Below are positions 8,463 through 17,244 of a stretch of DNA of 64,000 bases, piece by piece; within the stretch, counting starts at the first letter, position 1, and each line of letters starts with the position of its first letter. Position numbers and translations under genes: made by a program. Source of the stretch: Rubellimicrobium arenae (lineage in GTDB: Bacteria > Pseudomonadota > Alphaproteobacteria > Rhodobacterales > Rhodobacteraceae); the NCBI RefSeq assembly GCF_017916275.1, contig NZ_JAFMST010000006.1, positions 248,001 to 312,000 on the forward strand, read 5' to 3'. Below the pieces are notes generated by a model. The model saw only the letters and a list, made by a program, of their open reading frames with translations, was not told the origin of the DNA and did not search any database.

Positions 8463-9242
8463 ATGGAAGGTTCAGCCCTGATCGTGCCGGGCATCGCGCT
8501 CGCGGCGGCCCTGGCCTCGCCCCTGGGCGGTTTGCTTGCCGTCTGGCTCCGCCCATCGAGCCTGCTGCTGTCCGCGGCGGTGGGCCTCGCGGGCGGCGTG
8601 CTCCTGGGCACGTTCGCCTTCGAGATGCTGCCCAAGGCGCTGGAAATGGCGGGGCTTTCGTGGGCCGTGGCCGGATTCGCCTTCGGCTTCGGGCTTGTCT
8701 ATCTCCTCGACCTTTACGTGAACCGCTGGGAGGTGGCGGGGCCCGAGGCCGACCAGTCCGACCGCGTGAAGCGCCATCACCGCCGGCGCAAGCCGCGCGG
8801 CGGCAGCACCTCCGTGCTGGCGGGCGGCACCAGTTCGGAGGAGATCATCGAAGGCATCGCCATCGGGGTCGGCGGCGCGCTCGATCCCAGCACGGCGCTG
8901 ATCGTGGGCATCGCGATCGCCGTGGACAACATCAGCGAGGCCATGAGCATCGGCGAGCTGATCCTGAGCGAGGACCAGGGCAGGGCCAAGCGCAGGATCC
9001 TGTTCTGGACGTCCCTGATCGGGCTGGCGCTTTTTGCCTCGGCCCTGGTGGGCTGGTTCGCCTTGGGCCGCATCCCGGACGCCGTGCAGGGGGTTCTCTT
9101 CGCCCTGGGGGCCGGCGGCATGTTCTACCTGACCGTCACCGATCTCGTGCCCGAGGCCGAGTCGCACCAATTCCAGCAATCGGCCGCCCTGGCCATCGGC
9201 GCGGGCTTTCTGCTCATCCTGATCCTGTCCGAGCTGATGTGA
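8463..9242 (+). CDS. ZIP-family-like metal permease with altered metal-site residues
   Basis: A 259-residue protein with about eight membrane helices and a basic cytoplasmic loop after helix 3 (KRHHRRRKPRGG, about residues 100-112). The helix 4 and 5 motifs EEIIEGIAIGVGG and AVDNISEAMSIGELIL line up with the ZIP signatures that normally carry metal-binding His (HNIPEG-type), but the usual His is replaced by Glu or Asp. It belongs to the ZIP/ZupT superfamily, yet its substrate may differ from Zn/Fe. It stands alone, with GGAGCGGGC before the ATG. Confidence 0.75.
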   Translation: MEGSALIVPGIALAAALASPLGGLLAVWLRPSSLLLSAAVGLAGGVLLGTFAFEMLPKALEMAGLSWAVAGFAFGFGLVYLLDLYVNRWEVAGPEADQSDRVKRHHRRRKPRGGSTSVLAGGTSSEEIIEGIAIGVGGALDPSTALIVGIAIAVDNISEAMSIGELILSEDQGRAKRRILFWTSLIGLALFASALVGWFALGRIPDAVQGVLFALGAGGMFYLTVTDLVPEAESHQFQQSAALAIGAGFLLILILSELM

Positions 9243-9374
9243 GGCGCAGGCGAGGCCGTTCCCGGCTTCCACCGGACCTGCGTCACCGCCCAGGAACTCT
9301 GCTTCCGCAGGAGCGTTGATGACCGGCCCGGCGCCAGGAGATGGCCTGATGGGGCCAAACCGGAGGAAGAAACC

Positions 9375-9959
9375 ATGGCGGGTCCCAACGGTCGAGCCCA
9401 TCCCGACGCCGCCGTTCAGACGCTCACGCATGCTTCGCCCCATCCGCCGGGCCTGAGCTCGGTTCTCGAGCGCAACATCCAGGCCCTCAAGGAGCGGCAG
9501 CAGCGCGAGGAGCACGAGGCCAGCGCCCAGGAGCGGGTGGCCGACCGGATCACCCGCTTCACCGGGTCCATGCTCTTCGTCTACATCCACCTCGTGCTGT
9601 TCGGCTTCTGGATCGTCGCCAACCTGGGCTGGATCCCCGGCATTCCCCGCTGGGACCCGACCTTCGTGGTGCTCGCCATGTGGGCGTCGGTCGAGGCGAT
9701 CTTCCTGTCGACCTTCGTGCTCATCAGCCAGAACCGGATGTCGGCCGTGGCGGAGCGGCGGTCCGAGCTGGACCTGCAGATCAGCCTTCTGGCCGAACAC
9801 GAGATCACGCGGCTCACGACCCTGGTCGCCAGCATCGCCGAGCGGCTGGACGTCCAGACCAGGGTCGAGGACGAGCTCACCGAGATCCAGGAGGATGTCT
9901 CGCCCGAAGCGGTGCTCGATGCCATCGAGGCGACCGACGAGACGCGGAAGGTGGGCTGA
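9375..9959 (+). CDS. DUF1003 family membrane protein
   Basis: A 194-residue protein. An N-terminal soluble helical part (about residues 1-60, rich in Arg/Glu) is followed by two membrane helices (SMLFVYIHLVLFGFWIVANL and FVVLAMWASVEAIFLSTFVL, about residues 64-122) and a C-terminal coiled region beginning SQNRMSAVAERRSELDLQ. This is the DUF1003 pattern, including the RMS..ERR..LDL motif. The function of the family is unknown. GGAGGAAGA lies just before the ATG. Confidence 0.85.
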   Translation: MAGPNGRAHPDAAVQTLTHASPHPPGLSSVLERNIQALKERQQREEHEASAQERVADRITRFTGSMLFVYIHLVLFGFWIVANLGWIPGIPRWDPTFVVLAMWASVEAIFLSTFVLISQNRMSAVAERRSELDLQISLLAEHEITRLTTLVASIAERLDVQTRVEDELTEIQEDVSPEAVLDAIEATDETRKVG

Positions 9960-10080
9960 GGCTGGACGCCGCAGAGGTCCGATCGGCCAGGCTCGATCCC
10001 TCGTGGCAGCGGGTGGGTGGGCTTCGACCTGAGCGGACCTGGATGGCGCGCGGGAGCGGTTGCCCTGTCGGCTGTCCGTC

Positions 10081-10716
10081 TCAGCGTTGCGCGCTCAGCG
10101 CGAGCCGCGCCGCGAAGACGATAAAGATGACGCCTGTGACGCGGTCGAGCCAGGCGACGACGGCGCCTTGGCGCAGGAGCCGGCCGATCGGCCGCGTGGC
10201 CAGGATCAGGAGTGCGAACCAGATCACGCTCAGACCTGCGTGGATCGCGGTGAGAAGCACCGTCATGCCCGGGACATTAGCCCCGGCCGGAATGAACTGC
10301 GGCACGAACGAGACGTAGAAGACGCCGACCTTGGGGTTCAGGATGTTCGTCAGGAAGCCCCGGGCCAGCCATCGCCTCCCGCTGCCTGCCGCCTTGGGTG
10401 TGGCCTCCGCCAAGGGGACGCCGTGTCGAGGCGCGAGCAGAAGCCGGACGCCCAGATAGGACAGGTAGGCGGCCCCCACCCATCGAAGGATGTGGTAGGC
10501 GAGTTCCGACGCGGCGAGCAGGGCGCCCAGTCCCACGGCGGCGATCAGGCCCCAGCCGAAGAGCCCCGCCACGACCCCGATCCCGGCGAGCATGGCCCGC
10601 GCCGGCCCCTCCGAGGCCGCTGTCCGAAGCACCAGAGCCATGTCGAGACCGGGCGTCACGGTCAGGATCGTGGCCGCTACCGTGAAGGTGGCGATCGGCT
10701 CGAGGAGGGGGATCAT
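10081..10716 (-). CDS. LysE/RhtB-family amino-acid exporter
   Basis: A 211-residue protein with six membrane helices. It starts MIPLLEPIATFTVAATILTV and carries the LysE/RhtB signature TPGLDMALVLRTAASEG and FLTNILNPKVGVFYVSFVPQF. Members export small neutral or basic amino acids and homoserine-type metabolites. AAGGA lies 7 bases before the ATG at 10716, which beats the upstream open frame that lacks membrane-protein character. No regulator is adjacent. Confidence 0.88.
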   Translation of the reverse strand: MIPLLEPIATFTVAATILTVTPGLDMALVLRTAASEGPARAMLAGIGVVAGLFGWGLIAAVGLGALLAASELAYHILRWVGAAYLSYLGVRLLLAPRHGVPLAEATPKAAGSGRRWLARGFLTNILNPKVGVFYVSFVPQFIPAGANVPGMTVLLTAIHAGLSVIWFALLILATRPIGRLLRQGAVVAWLDRVTGVIFIVFAARLALSAQR

Positions 10717-11383
10717 GTGCGTCCTTGCATGAAAGCGGCAGGCTGGAGCCCTTCGACCTGCGCCGGCCTGGATGAGAAGATCGGCGGACCCGCCCTGGAT
10801 CCCGTCCCGCGTCTCCTCCGATAACATCAAGGCGATGGCACGGAAACTGCACGAAGGGGCCGGCATCCTGCGGCTGCGACACCCCATGCCGATCACCGCC
10901 GCACCCATTCGAGCTGTCAGGACGGCGTCGCCCCCCTGCAGGCTCGGTCAGCGGCCCTGACTGCGAGAGTGACCTTCGGGTGGCCTCGCGACGTGCCCGC
11001 CGGCATGAGCCCGCTGGCCCACGCCCGCAGGTGCGGCCAGGGTCGCAGGGTTCCAGGCCGGGGCGCGCCGCCCGTGACCGCCGGAACGATCCCCGCCGCT
11101 GCCATGCCGGTCATCGGGTCCAGTTCCTTCCGGGGCCCTCCGGCGCGCGGCGGGAGATGTAGGCCCTGGACGCGATCCAGGCCGACGACGTCATGCTGCA
11201 GGCGCTGCCGCCGAACTCGACCGGGGTCATGGGGCGGCGGCCCTGCCTGTTCGGCGCCCCGTCCTGCGGCCCAGGGACAGGGCCGGCGCGGGGCGGGAGC
11301 ATGGTGCGGTCGGGGGCCGCACGGAAGATGATCCGGGCTCCCAGCGCCTGCCGCTCCTGCTCCGCTCCGGTCTGCCCGCTGCT
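10717..11383. other. Gene-poor gap
   Basis: No supported gene between the LysE gene and the LysR remnant. Frames are open on both strands but none has a recognisable domain. It may hold further decayed sequence belonging to the remnants that follow. Confidence 0.35.
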
Positions 11384-11612
11384 CAGCTCCCACAGGAGGA
11401 CGTCGCGAAGCCGTGCCGCAAGGCGGCTGGGTTCCCCTGGACCCGGGACAAGGCTGAGGTCGAACATGGGCAACGTCGACAGGCCCTCGGCTTCGCCCAC
11501 GGGCATCAGGCCCGGCGGCACGCAGGACTCGACCAGCCCTGCGGCCGCAAGCCCGGCCCACGCCGCCGCGATGACGCCCAGCATGCTCGCGCTGGAGCAG
11601 ACCACCGCGCGA
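11384..11612 (-). pseudogene. C-terminal remnant of a LysR-type regulator
   Basis: On the minus strand the frame reads VVCSSASMLGVIAAAWAGLA, then AGLVESCVPPGLMPVGEAEG and PMFDLSLVPGP up to LAARLRDVLLWEL. This is the end of a LysR substrate-binding domain. The DNA-binding half and most of the effector domain are missing, and upstream of about 11612 the sequence switches to an EamA fragment on the opposite strand. The frame also lacks a stop at the normal place and runs on to 11111. Clearly non-functional. Confidence 0.65.
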
Positions 11613-11614
11613 TC

Positions 11615-12032
11615 TTGGGGCATGTCCTGGCGCTCGTCTCGGCTCTGGGCTCTGCCGCCCATGGCGTGACCCGGCGTTGGCGCCGGCTCGACGATACCTT
11701 GCCATCCGCGCTGCGGGGCGGCGTCTTCTCCACCATCGCAGGCGCTCTGATCGCGCGGAACCTGGGACAGCCGTTGGCCATCCCCGGTCCCGGATGCGCT
11801 CTGGTGCGTGCTCATGGGCATGGTCACTCTGTCCAGGGGCCTTATCCTCTACACCCTGGGCAGCAAGGTCATCCCCGCGGCCGAACTCACGTTTCTCTCG
11901 AACACCGAGGTCATGCGGGCCGCATTCTGGATGTGGCTGGTTCCTGGTGAGACGGCCAGCGCGGGCGCCCTGGTGCCCGCCGTGATCCTGCTCGTGGCGA
12001 TCGCCTTTGACGACCTTTCCGGCGCGAGGCGA
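11615..12032 (+). pseudogene. C-terminal remnant of an EamA/DMT-type permease, frameshifted
   Basis: The frame from 11615 reads LGHVLALVSALGSAAHGVTR and continues to about 11785. The match resumes one frame over from 11793 (DALWCVLMGMV) through LYTLGSKVIPAAELTFLSNT and LVPGETASAGALVPAVILLV to about 12032. Together these are the second half of a drug/metabolite transporter of the EamA family. The first half is missing, one base is out of frame, and the stop is lost. It abuts the LysR remnant head to head. Confidence 0.7.
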
Positions 12033-12074
12033 CCCGACCCCATGACGCAGGTCAGGCCGCTCGGACGGGCCGGG

Positions 12075-13583
12075 TCAGGACAGGGCGCGCTTCAGCGGCT
12101 TCACGTTCTGGAGCACCAGCATGTCAAGGACCAGCACGCCGATGAGCGTGGCGCCCACGAGCGGGAAGAGCATGGACAGCGCCACGGCCAGCGCAAGGGC
12201 GCCCTTCCACAGGGGCAGCTCCTCGGGCCGGGGCGGGGCGGCCAGACGCATCGCGCCAGTGGGGCGGCGCTTCCACCAGACCACGAGGCCCGAGACGCAA
12301 AGGAACGCGATCAGAAGGATCATCACGGCGTTCACGAGCACGTTCCAAAGGCCCAGCTGCCCTTCATGCATCGCCACTCCGACGGCAAGTCCCTTGGCCG
12401 CGAGCGAGTAGTCCTCGTAGCGGAGGTCCGCCAGCACTGCGCCACTGTATCGGTCCACATGGACCGTGCGGTCCGAGGTGGGCTCGTTGCTGTCGTAGCT
12501 CATCGAGTCGTGGGAGATGGTCCAGACGCCGGTATCGCCCTTGGGCGCGTCGATCCGGATCCGGCCGGGCAGGTCCAGCGCCTGGCCAAGGGTCACGATG
12601 GCGGTCAGGTCGGGCGCGGGGCCGGCCGTCATGCCATGGTGCTGGTGGCCCGCATGATCCATGGCGGCCTGGGCCGGGCCCGCATGGTGGGCGCTCGCGG
12701 CAGCCGGATCGGACTGGGGCAGGGGCGTCTGCTCCAAGCCCCAGGGGACGCGTTTCTCGCCCTTGAGGTTCAGGCTCGCATGGGTGAGATCCGAGGCCGG
12801 CGCGTCACCCCAGACCCCGGCCGGGAAGGTGGACCAGGCCTGCACCCACTTGCCGCCCCAGACTCCCGTCCAGGCCATGCCGGTCAGCAGGAACACGAGA
12901 AGCGCCGCCGAAACCCAGAAGCCCACGACGGTGTGGAGCGACTTCCAGAGCGACCGACCCCGGGCCGTCATCCGTGGCACGAGGAGGTCGCGCCAAGGCC
13001 GTCCGCCGCGCGGCCACCAGAGATACAGCCCCGTGGCCAGCAGCACGAAGCCCAGCCCCGACGCGATCTCGATCAGGCGGTCGCCGAGGGTGCCGATGAG
13101 CAGCGTGCCGTGTATATCCTCCAGCCACGCCTCCCAGGTCTGGCCATCGGCGGTCAGGCGAAGCGCCTCGCCGGTGTAGGGGTTCAGGGCGACGACGACC
13201 GGCGTCTCGGGTCCGGCCACGGTCACGAGCACCGGGTTCCCGGGGGCGTAGGCGGTGGCGTAGGCCGAAACGGCGGTGCCGCCCGGGACGGCAGCCAAGG
13301 CGGCCGCGACCTGGCCCTCCACGGACAGGGCCTGAGCCGCGGGCTCGATCACCAGCCGTTCACCGTATTCGGGCCAGACGCTTGACAGGAGCATCATGCC
13401 AAAGCCCGTCCCGGCCAGCATGAGAAGGAACGGAATCACGAAAAGCCCGGCATAGAAGTGCCAGCGCCAGGCGGCGAAGTAGAGCTTGTCGAGCCTGGGA
13501 GAGGAGGCGGACGCAACGGACGCGGGGGCGCCGCCCACGGCGGGCGCCGCGTTGGGAAAGGCAGTCATGGAAGAACTCGTCAT
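12075..13583 (-). CDS. PepSY-associated TM-helix membrane protein
   Basis: A protein of about 502 residues with the PepSY_TM layout. Helix 1 is near residues 38-60 (WRWHFYAGLFVIPFLLMLAG), a periplasmic PepSY-like part follows, then helices near 170-190 and 225-250, a long periplasmic insert and two C-terminal helices. The insert holds a His/Met-rich patch (SAHHAGPAQAAMDHAGHQHH) that could bind metal. Proteins of this type go with siderophore receptors or reduce and move iron or copper at the inner membrane. Start is uncertain: ATGs at 13583 and 13568 are both weakly served by ribosome-site sequence. The next gene upstream is a His/Cys-bearing small protein. Confidence 0.85.
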   Translation of the reverse strand: MTSSSMTAFPNAAPAVGGAPASVASASSPRLDKLYFAAWRWHFYAGLFVIPFLLMLAGTGFGMMLLSSVWPEYGERLVIEPAAQALSVEGQVAAALAAVPGGTAVSAYATAYAPGNPVLVTVAGPETPVVVALNPYTGEALRLTADGQTWEAWLEDIHGTLLIGTLGDRLIEIASGLGFVLLATGLYLWWPRGGRPWRDLLVPRMTARGRSLWKSLHTVVGFWVSAALLVFLLTGMAWTGVWGGKWVQAWSTFPAGVWGDAPASDLTHASLNLKGEKRVPWGLEQTPLPQSDPAAASAHHAGPAQAAMDHAGHQHHGMTAGPAPDLTAIVTLGQALDLPGRIRIDAPKGDTGVWTISHDSMSYDSNEPTSDRTVHVDRYSGAVLADLRYEDYSLAAKGLAVGVAMHEGQLGLWNVLVNAVMILLIAFLCVSGLVVWWKRRPTGAMRLAAPPRPEELPLWKGALALAVALSMLFPLVGATLIGVLVLDMLVLQNVKPLKRALS

Positions 13584-13644
13584 CTGAGGCGCCGTGACGC
13601 GCACGGCAGGGATCGGGTGCGGGTCGCACCCAAGGGATCGGGTC

Positions 13645-14100
13645 TCAGAGGACGAGGGCAGGGGGACCGCGCGCGGGGGGTGCGCGGGCATGGGTTTCGG
13701 GTGGTGCACGAAGTCCTGGACCGATCCAGCCGAGCGGGTGCCAGACCATGGCGAGCGGCGGCAGGACCAGGCCGGGCATGTCCACGAAGGCGCCGGCGAT
13801 CAGGCAGATCGAGCAGTGGGAGGGGCCGTGTCGATGATGGTCGGGCGCACCGTCCGGTCCCTTGCCGGCCCCCGCTCCATGGGCATCATGCCTTCCGAGG
13901 GCGCCATGCCCTGTCGGCATGCCTTGCATGGCGGCGACTGATGTCCCGCAATTGGCCGGCACCTGATCGCTGGCCATCCCCCCGTCCTTCGTTGCGGTCA
14001 GGCCGGGAGTCATGGCCATGCCACCCGACGCCGCCAGCGCAAGGGCCAGCAGCCCCACGAGGAGCCGGTCGAGCAGGCGGTGGATCAGATCCATGAGCAC
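13645..14100 (-). CDS. DUF2946-like secreted/membrane protein, His-rich
   Basis: A 151-residue protein with an N-terminal signal or anchor (LLVGLLALALAASGGMAM), a His/Gly-rich centre (GHGALGRHDAHGAG, DHHRHGPSHCSICL with a CxxC pair near residue 97) and a Pro-rich tail ending RAPPARGPPALVL. This pattern resembles DUF2946-type proteins often found with copper or heavy-metal genes. It lies 61 bases before the PepSY gene on the same strand, so a shared metal role is a fair inference. Start is GTG 14100 or ATG 14094. Confidence 0.6.
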   Translation of the reverse strand: MLMDLIHRLLDRLLVGLLALALAASGGMAMTPGLTATKDGGMASDQVPANCGTSVAAMQGMPTGHGALGRHDAHGAGAGKGPDGAPDHHRHGPSHCSICLIAGAFVDMPGLVLPPLAMVWHPLGWIGPGLRAPPETHARAPPARGPPALVL

Positions 14101-14125
14101 GCGCTAGGGAGGTGGTGGCCCTGGG

Positions 14126-14545
14126 TCAAGCGATCACCGGGCCGGATGCCCACCGCAGGTCCGAAGCCGGCGCCACCTCGGCCCAGCGGGTCACCGTTTG
14201 GCCGCCGCCCCGCGTGACGGCAAGGCGAAAGCCGGGCCCCGACTGGTTGCCGTCGTGCCCCTGGGCCTGCGCGACGATCCCGCTGCGCGGATCCTCGGGC
14301 TGTCCGAAGTCGGTCGATCCGATCCCTCTGTCGATCCCCGTCAGGGGTTCACCCCAGAGCCGGACATGCCGCTTGCAGCCGTCCGCCGCCGATCCTGCCA
14401 TTGCGGCCTGTCCTGGGTCCCTGCTCAGGATCTCCTTGCAAGTGCCGCCGCCGGGCCTTCCCCTGCCGGCTCGGGCCGCATGGACCAGGACAGGCGCGGC
14501 GTCCGGGATCGGGACCGCTGCAGAGGTCGGGCGTCTGGGGCTCAT
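14126..14545 (-). CDS. Hypothetical protein, 139 aa
   Basis: The frame starts at an ATG at 14545 with GGAGA 5 bases upstream and ends at 14126, close to the DUF2946-like gene on the same strand. Codon third positions are mostly G or C. The product has two Cys (near residues 36 and 57), no membrane helix and no family I recognise. The combination of ribosome site and position makes it a candidate first gene of the metal-related unit. Confidence 0.4.
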   Translation of the reverse strand: MSPRRPTSAAVPIPDAAPVLVHAARAGRGRPGGGTCKEILSRDPGQAAMAGSAADGCKRHVRLWGEPLTGIDRGIGSTDFGQPEDPRSGIVAQAQGHDGNQSGPGFRLAVTRGGGQTVTRWAEVAPASDLRWASGPVIA

Positions 14546-14918
14546 CGCGGTCTCCGAGGTGCATCCCATCCAGGATGACCGACTGGCATCGAAAGGTGTC
14601 TCGCGATGTCTAGGGTGACCTGCGCGCGGCGACTTTGACCCAAGGCAAAGTTCGCACGTGATCAGCCTTGGAACCGAGCAGGCCCCCGCGCGCCCAAGGT
14701 CCCGGTCGCGCTGCTTGCGTGCTATAGACAGGTTGGGGCCAGACCCTGGACATCGGGCAGGCCCGCCACGACCGCAGAACCTAGGCCTGTCGATCAAGCA
14801 GGGCACAGGCCTGGGGATGGGCACGAACGGGCCGGGCCCCGCGACCAGATCGCGCGGGGCTGCTGCCGTGCCTCCCGGGCTGGATGAGGATGGTGGTCGC
14901 GCGGGCGGGCGGCGCCCG
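14546..14918. other. Intergenic, nothing recognised
   Basis: No gene supported. The segment around 14610-14720 has less extreme GC and could hold a promoter for the minus-strand genes that follow. Confidence 0.3.
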
Positions 14919-15239
14919 CTAGAGGAAGACGGTCCTGAAAGCCAGCGCCAGGGCCGCCCAACTCGACATACAGGCCAGGGTGACCAGCCCAAGGACCAGC
15001 ACCGTCAGGATGTCCGTCTTCTCGACGGCCAGCAGGTCCCGTTCCGCATCGGTCAAGGACCGGACCGTCGTGTCCTCGTCGGCAGGATTTGTCGCGACCT
15101 TGGCATCGGGCAGGACAACTGGGTCTGCAGTCGGCGCACGACCCGGATATCCGGAGATCTGGTTTGCGTCCGGTCGGCCTGGACCGCTCCAGAAAGGAGC
15201 GCGCCGACCCTTGGAATGGTCGATGGCGTAATGAGTCAT
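14919..15239 (-). CDS. Small C-tail-anchored membrane protein, unknown
   Basis: A 106-residue protein starting MTHYAIDHSKGRRAPFWSGP. The first 75 residues are polar. One C-terminal membrane helix (ILTVLVLGLVTLACMSSWAALALAF, about residues 79-103) ends two residues from the stop. The predicted topology is a cytoplasmic domain with a C-terminal tail anchor. I do not recognise a family. It is a single gene between two gaps. Confidence 0.6.
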   Translation of the reverse strand: MTHYAIDHSKGRRAPFWSGPGRPDANQISGYPGRAPTADPVVLPDAKVATNPADEDTTVRSLTDAERDLLAVEKTDILTVLVLGLVTLACMSSWAALALAFRTVFL

Positions 15240-15434
15240 GCGTCCAACTCTTGGTGCAGCAGTCCGCCGCGTCGGTATCTGCGGCACAAAAGGGCAGGAG
15301 GCCCTGGATGAGCGCCTCCTGACCTTTCTTGCACGGTTTTCGAACAGCCGAGCCCAAGCTCGGGGACGAGGGCCCCCCTGATGGATGCCCCTCGTCTCAG
15401 GGTCGGATCAGTCAGCCCGACCCTGATGCGGCCG

Positions 15435-15965
15435 TCAGGCCGCCTTCTTGCGGCGACGCAGGGCCGCCAGGCCGCCCACGGCGGACAGGAGCAGAAGGCC
15501 AGCGGCCGGCACGGGGACCACGGCCGCCTCGACCGCGAAGTCGATGTCGGCCACGCCGCCCGCCCGCACGCCGGTATCGATCACGTTGCCGAACGACACG
15601 ATGAGGTCGACGGTCTGACCGGCCGCGACGAACAGCTGGGATTCGAAGCCGTTGGTCTCATCCTGAGCGAAGTCGAACGGACCGATCGAGCCGAAGGAGA
15701 CCGAGACACCTCCGGCAAAGGCGGCCGAGAGCTGCTGGACCGTGCCGCCCAGGATCGAGAGCGCGGCGTTGCGCGACGACGTGTTGACGAACGAGAAGGT
15801 GTAGCTGTCGGCAGCCTGTCCGATCTCGAACTGGCCATCGAAGAAGAAATCGTCTGCAAGCAGGTCGTAGCTGCCACCCGGCGTCACCATGGTCGTGGCC
15901 GAGGCCACAGCCGGAGCAATAAGCAACCCTGCGGCCAAGGCCGCGATTTTCAGTCTGTCAAGCAT
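15435..15965 (-). CDS. VPLPA-CTERM sorting-domain surface protein
   Basis: A 176-residue exported protein. The signal peptide is about residues 1-23 (LKIAALAAGLLIAPAVASA). The body is rich in Ser, Phe and Gly with many beta-prone stretches. The C-terminus has VPVPAAGLLLLSAVGGLAAL followed by RRRKK, i.e. motif, membrane helix and basic tail, which is the VPLPA-CTERM form of PEP-CTERM tails. These proteins are processed by an exosortase-type enzyme, and none is in this window. The ATG at 15965 is chosen over the upstream frame because the signal peptide begins there. Two repeated 13-base elements lie upstream. Confidence 0.85.
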   Translation of the reverse strand: MLDRLKIAALAAGLLIAPAVASATTMVTPGGSYDLLADDFFFDGQFEIGQAADSYTFSFVNTSSRNAALSILGGTVQQLSAAFAGGVSVSFGSIGPFDFAQDETNGFESQLFVAAGQTVDLIVSFGNVIDTGVRAGGVADIDFAVEAAVVPVPAAGLLLLSAVGGLAALRRRKKAA

Positions 15966-16023
15966 GAAATCTTCCGCCGTTTTGGTTTTCTTGGCGACCG
16001 CTGGGGTCGTGAACATAAAGGTA

Positions 16024-16068
16024 GCGGAATTTTGCCTAGGTCAATCATAAAAATGGCTGAATTCTGCC
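16024..16068 (-). promoter_or_regulatory. Paired 13-base elements upstream of the VPLPA-CTERM gene
   Basis: Two near-identical elements read in the gene's direction: GGCAGAATTCAGC (16068-16056) and GGCAAAATTCCGC (16036-16024). They match at 11 of 13 positions, are 32 bases apart (about three helical turns) and lie 59-103 bases before the ATG. The stretch is AT-rich for this genome. It looks like a tandem activator or repressor site; the regulator is unknown. Confidence 0.5.
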
Positions 16069-16089
16069 ATAATCGTATTGAGCGCCTCA

Positions 16090-16965
16090 GAGGCCCGTCG
16101 TGGCGCGGTCTGGTCGACATATGACCAGAGATCTCCTGACGCGGATCGGACACCAGGATCCCGGCGCGCGGTCCGACATCCGCACGCTCTCGCGTGTCGC
16201 TCGAGTTCGTTGTCTCGACCCGATGGGCAACTGCTCGGGTCAGGCGAGGCTGGTGCGCATCATGGCTTCCCTCGGCAATCCGATGCACCGCTGGTTCAGG
16301 GATGGCTGAGCTGGCTCCCTGGTCGCGCGCGGCAAGGAGCCAGCGTTGAGGCGGCGGGAACGAGTTGCAAGGCTCCACGCGCAACCAGACCTGGCCGTGG
16401 GGGCGTTGCGCCCAAGAGGCTTGGCCGACAGCACCAGCCCGGGGACCCCGCCCGCTCGCCGGAGGACGTTGATCCCGGGAGCCGAGAATGGGGAGGGCGG
16501 CGGGGCCAACTCTGACATGTCGTGCCACATACCGGACCCGCCCTCGAGCGAAGGGGCGAGGACCAGTGCGAAACCATGGCTTCAGCGACGAACATCGGGA
16601 GAGGTGATGCCATGCGCCGCGCCCGACCAGTCTTGGCCGGCAACGCACGCGGAGGCGGGGGAACCGGGTGGTCCATCGCGGAGCGCCCCGTCAGGGCTCG
16701 CGTCCGGTCGGCAGCACGAGAGTCACCAAAGCAGCGCCAACGCTGTGGGGGTGGAGCCGCCCTCGTCAGTTGCCCTGGGTCAAGCGGGAGGGCAACGGGG
16801 TCACGGATCCATCCTCCCCGTCGCAGCGCAGGCTGCTTTGGGCGGGCCAGGAGGTCCGGGCGACGCTACGGTCGCCTGGACGGCCCCGACACGTGCCCCA
16901 AAGCCTTGAGTGGCCTTCTCGGGTGGAGGGCTAGACCAAACGCTCTCGGGCCTTGCCGGCCGGGC
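16090..16965. other. Long gap, nothing recognised
   Basis: About 870 bases with no convincing gene on either strand. Open frames exist but lack ribosome sites and family features. Confidence 0.4.
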
Positions 16966-17244
16966 TCACTTCCGCTTGGGCGGGATCGGGTCCGCCATGG
17001 AGCCCGTGAACGGGTCCTCGAACGGGTCCAGCCACTTGGACCGCTCTTTCGCCGCCAGCTTCGTCACATGCGATCCGAGGCGGGCTCCAAGGTTCGAGAT
17101 CGCCTTGCCAAGCCCGGTGCCGCCGCTTGAGGACGGCGTCGCCGGCGCAAGGGCCGCCTCCGACGGCATCGTCCAGGAGCGGGACAAGCCCTGCGACAGC
17201 TCCTGCATCTGCTGTCTCTGAACACGGCTCGGGTGGCTGACCAT
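16966..17244 (-). CDS. Hypothetical protein, 92 aa
   Basis: A small soluble protein starting MVSHPSRVQRQQMQELSQGL, with a Ser/Gly-rich linker and a basic C-terminus ending PPKRK. GGAGAG lies 4 bases before the ATG at 17244, a strong ribosome site. A 6-base inverted repeat CAACAT/ATGTTG (17254-17270) lies just upstream of this site and could mask it or bind a regulator. No family recognised. Confidence 0.45.
   Translation of the reverse strand: MVSHPSRVQRQQMQELSQGLSRSWTMPSEAALAPATPSSSGGTGLGKAISNLGARLGSHVTKLAAKERSKWLDPFEDPFTGSMADPIPPKRK

Noticed and set aside
8472-9800. 442-codon antisense frame over the ZIP-like and DUF1003 genes
   Set aside because: Compositional shadow with no motif.
11808-13385. 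525-codon plus-strand frame
   Set aside because: Only its first 75 codons match EamA; the rest is antisense to the PepSY gene, read because the pseudogene lost its stop.
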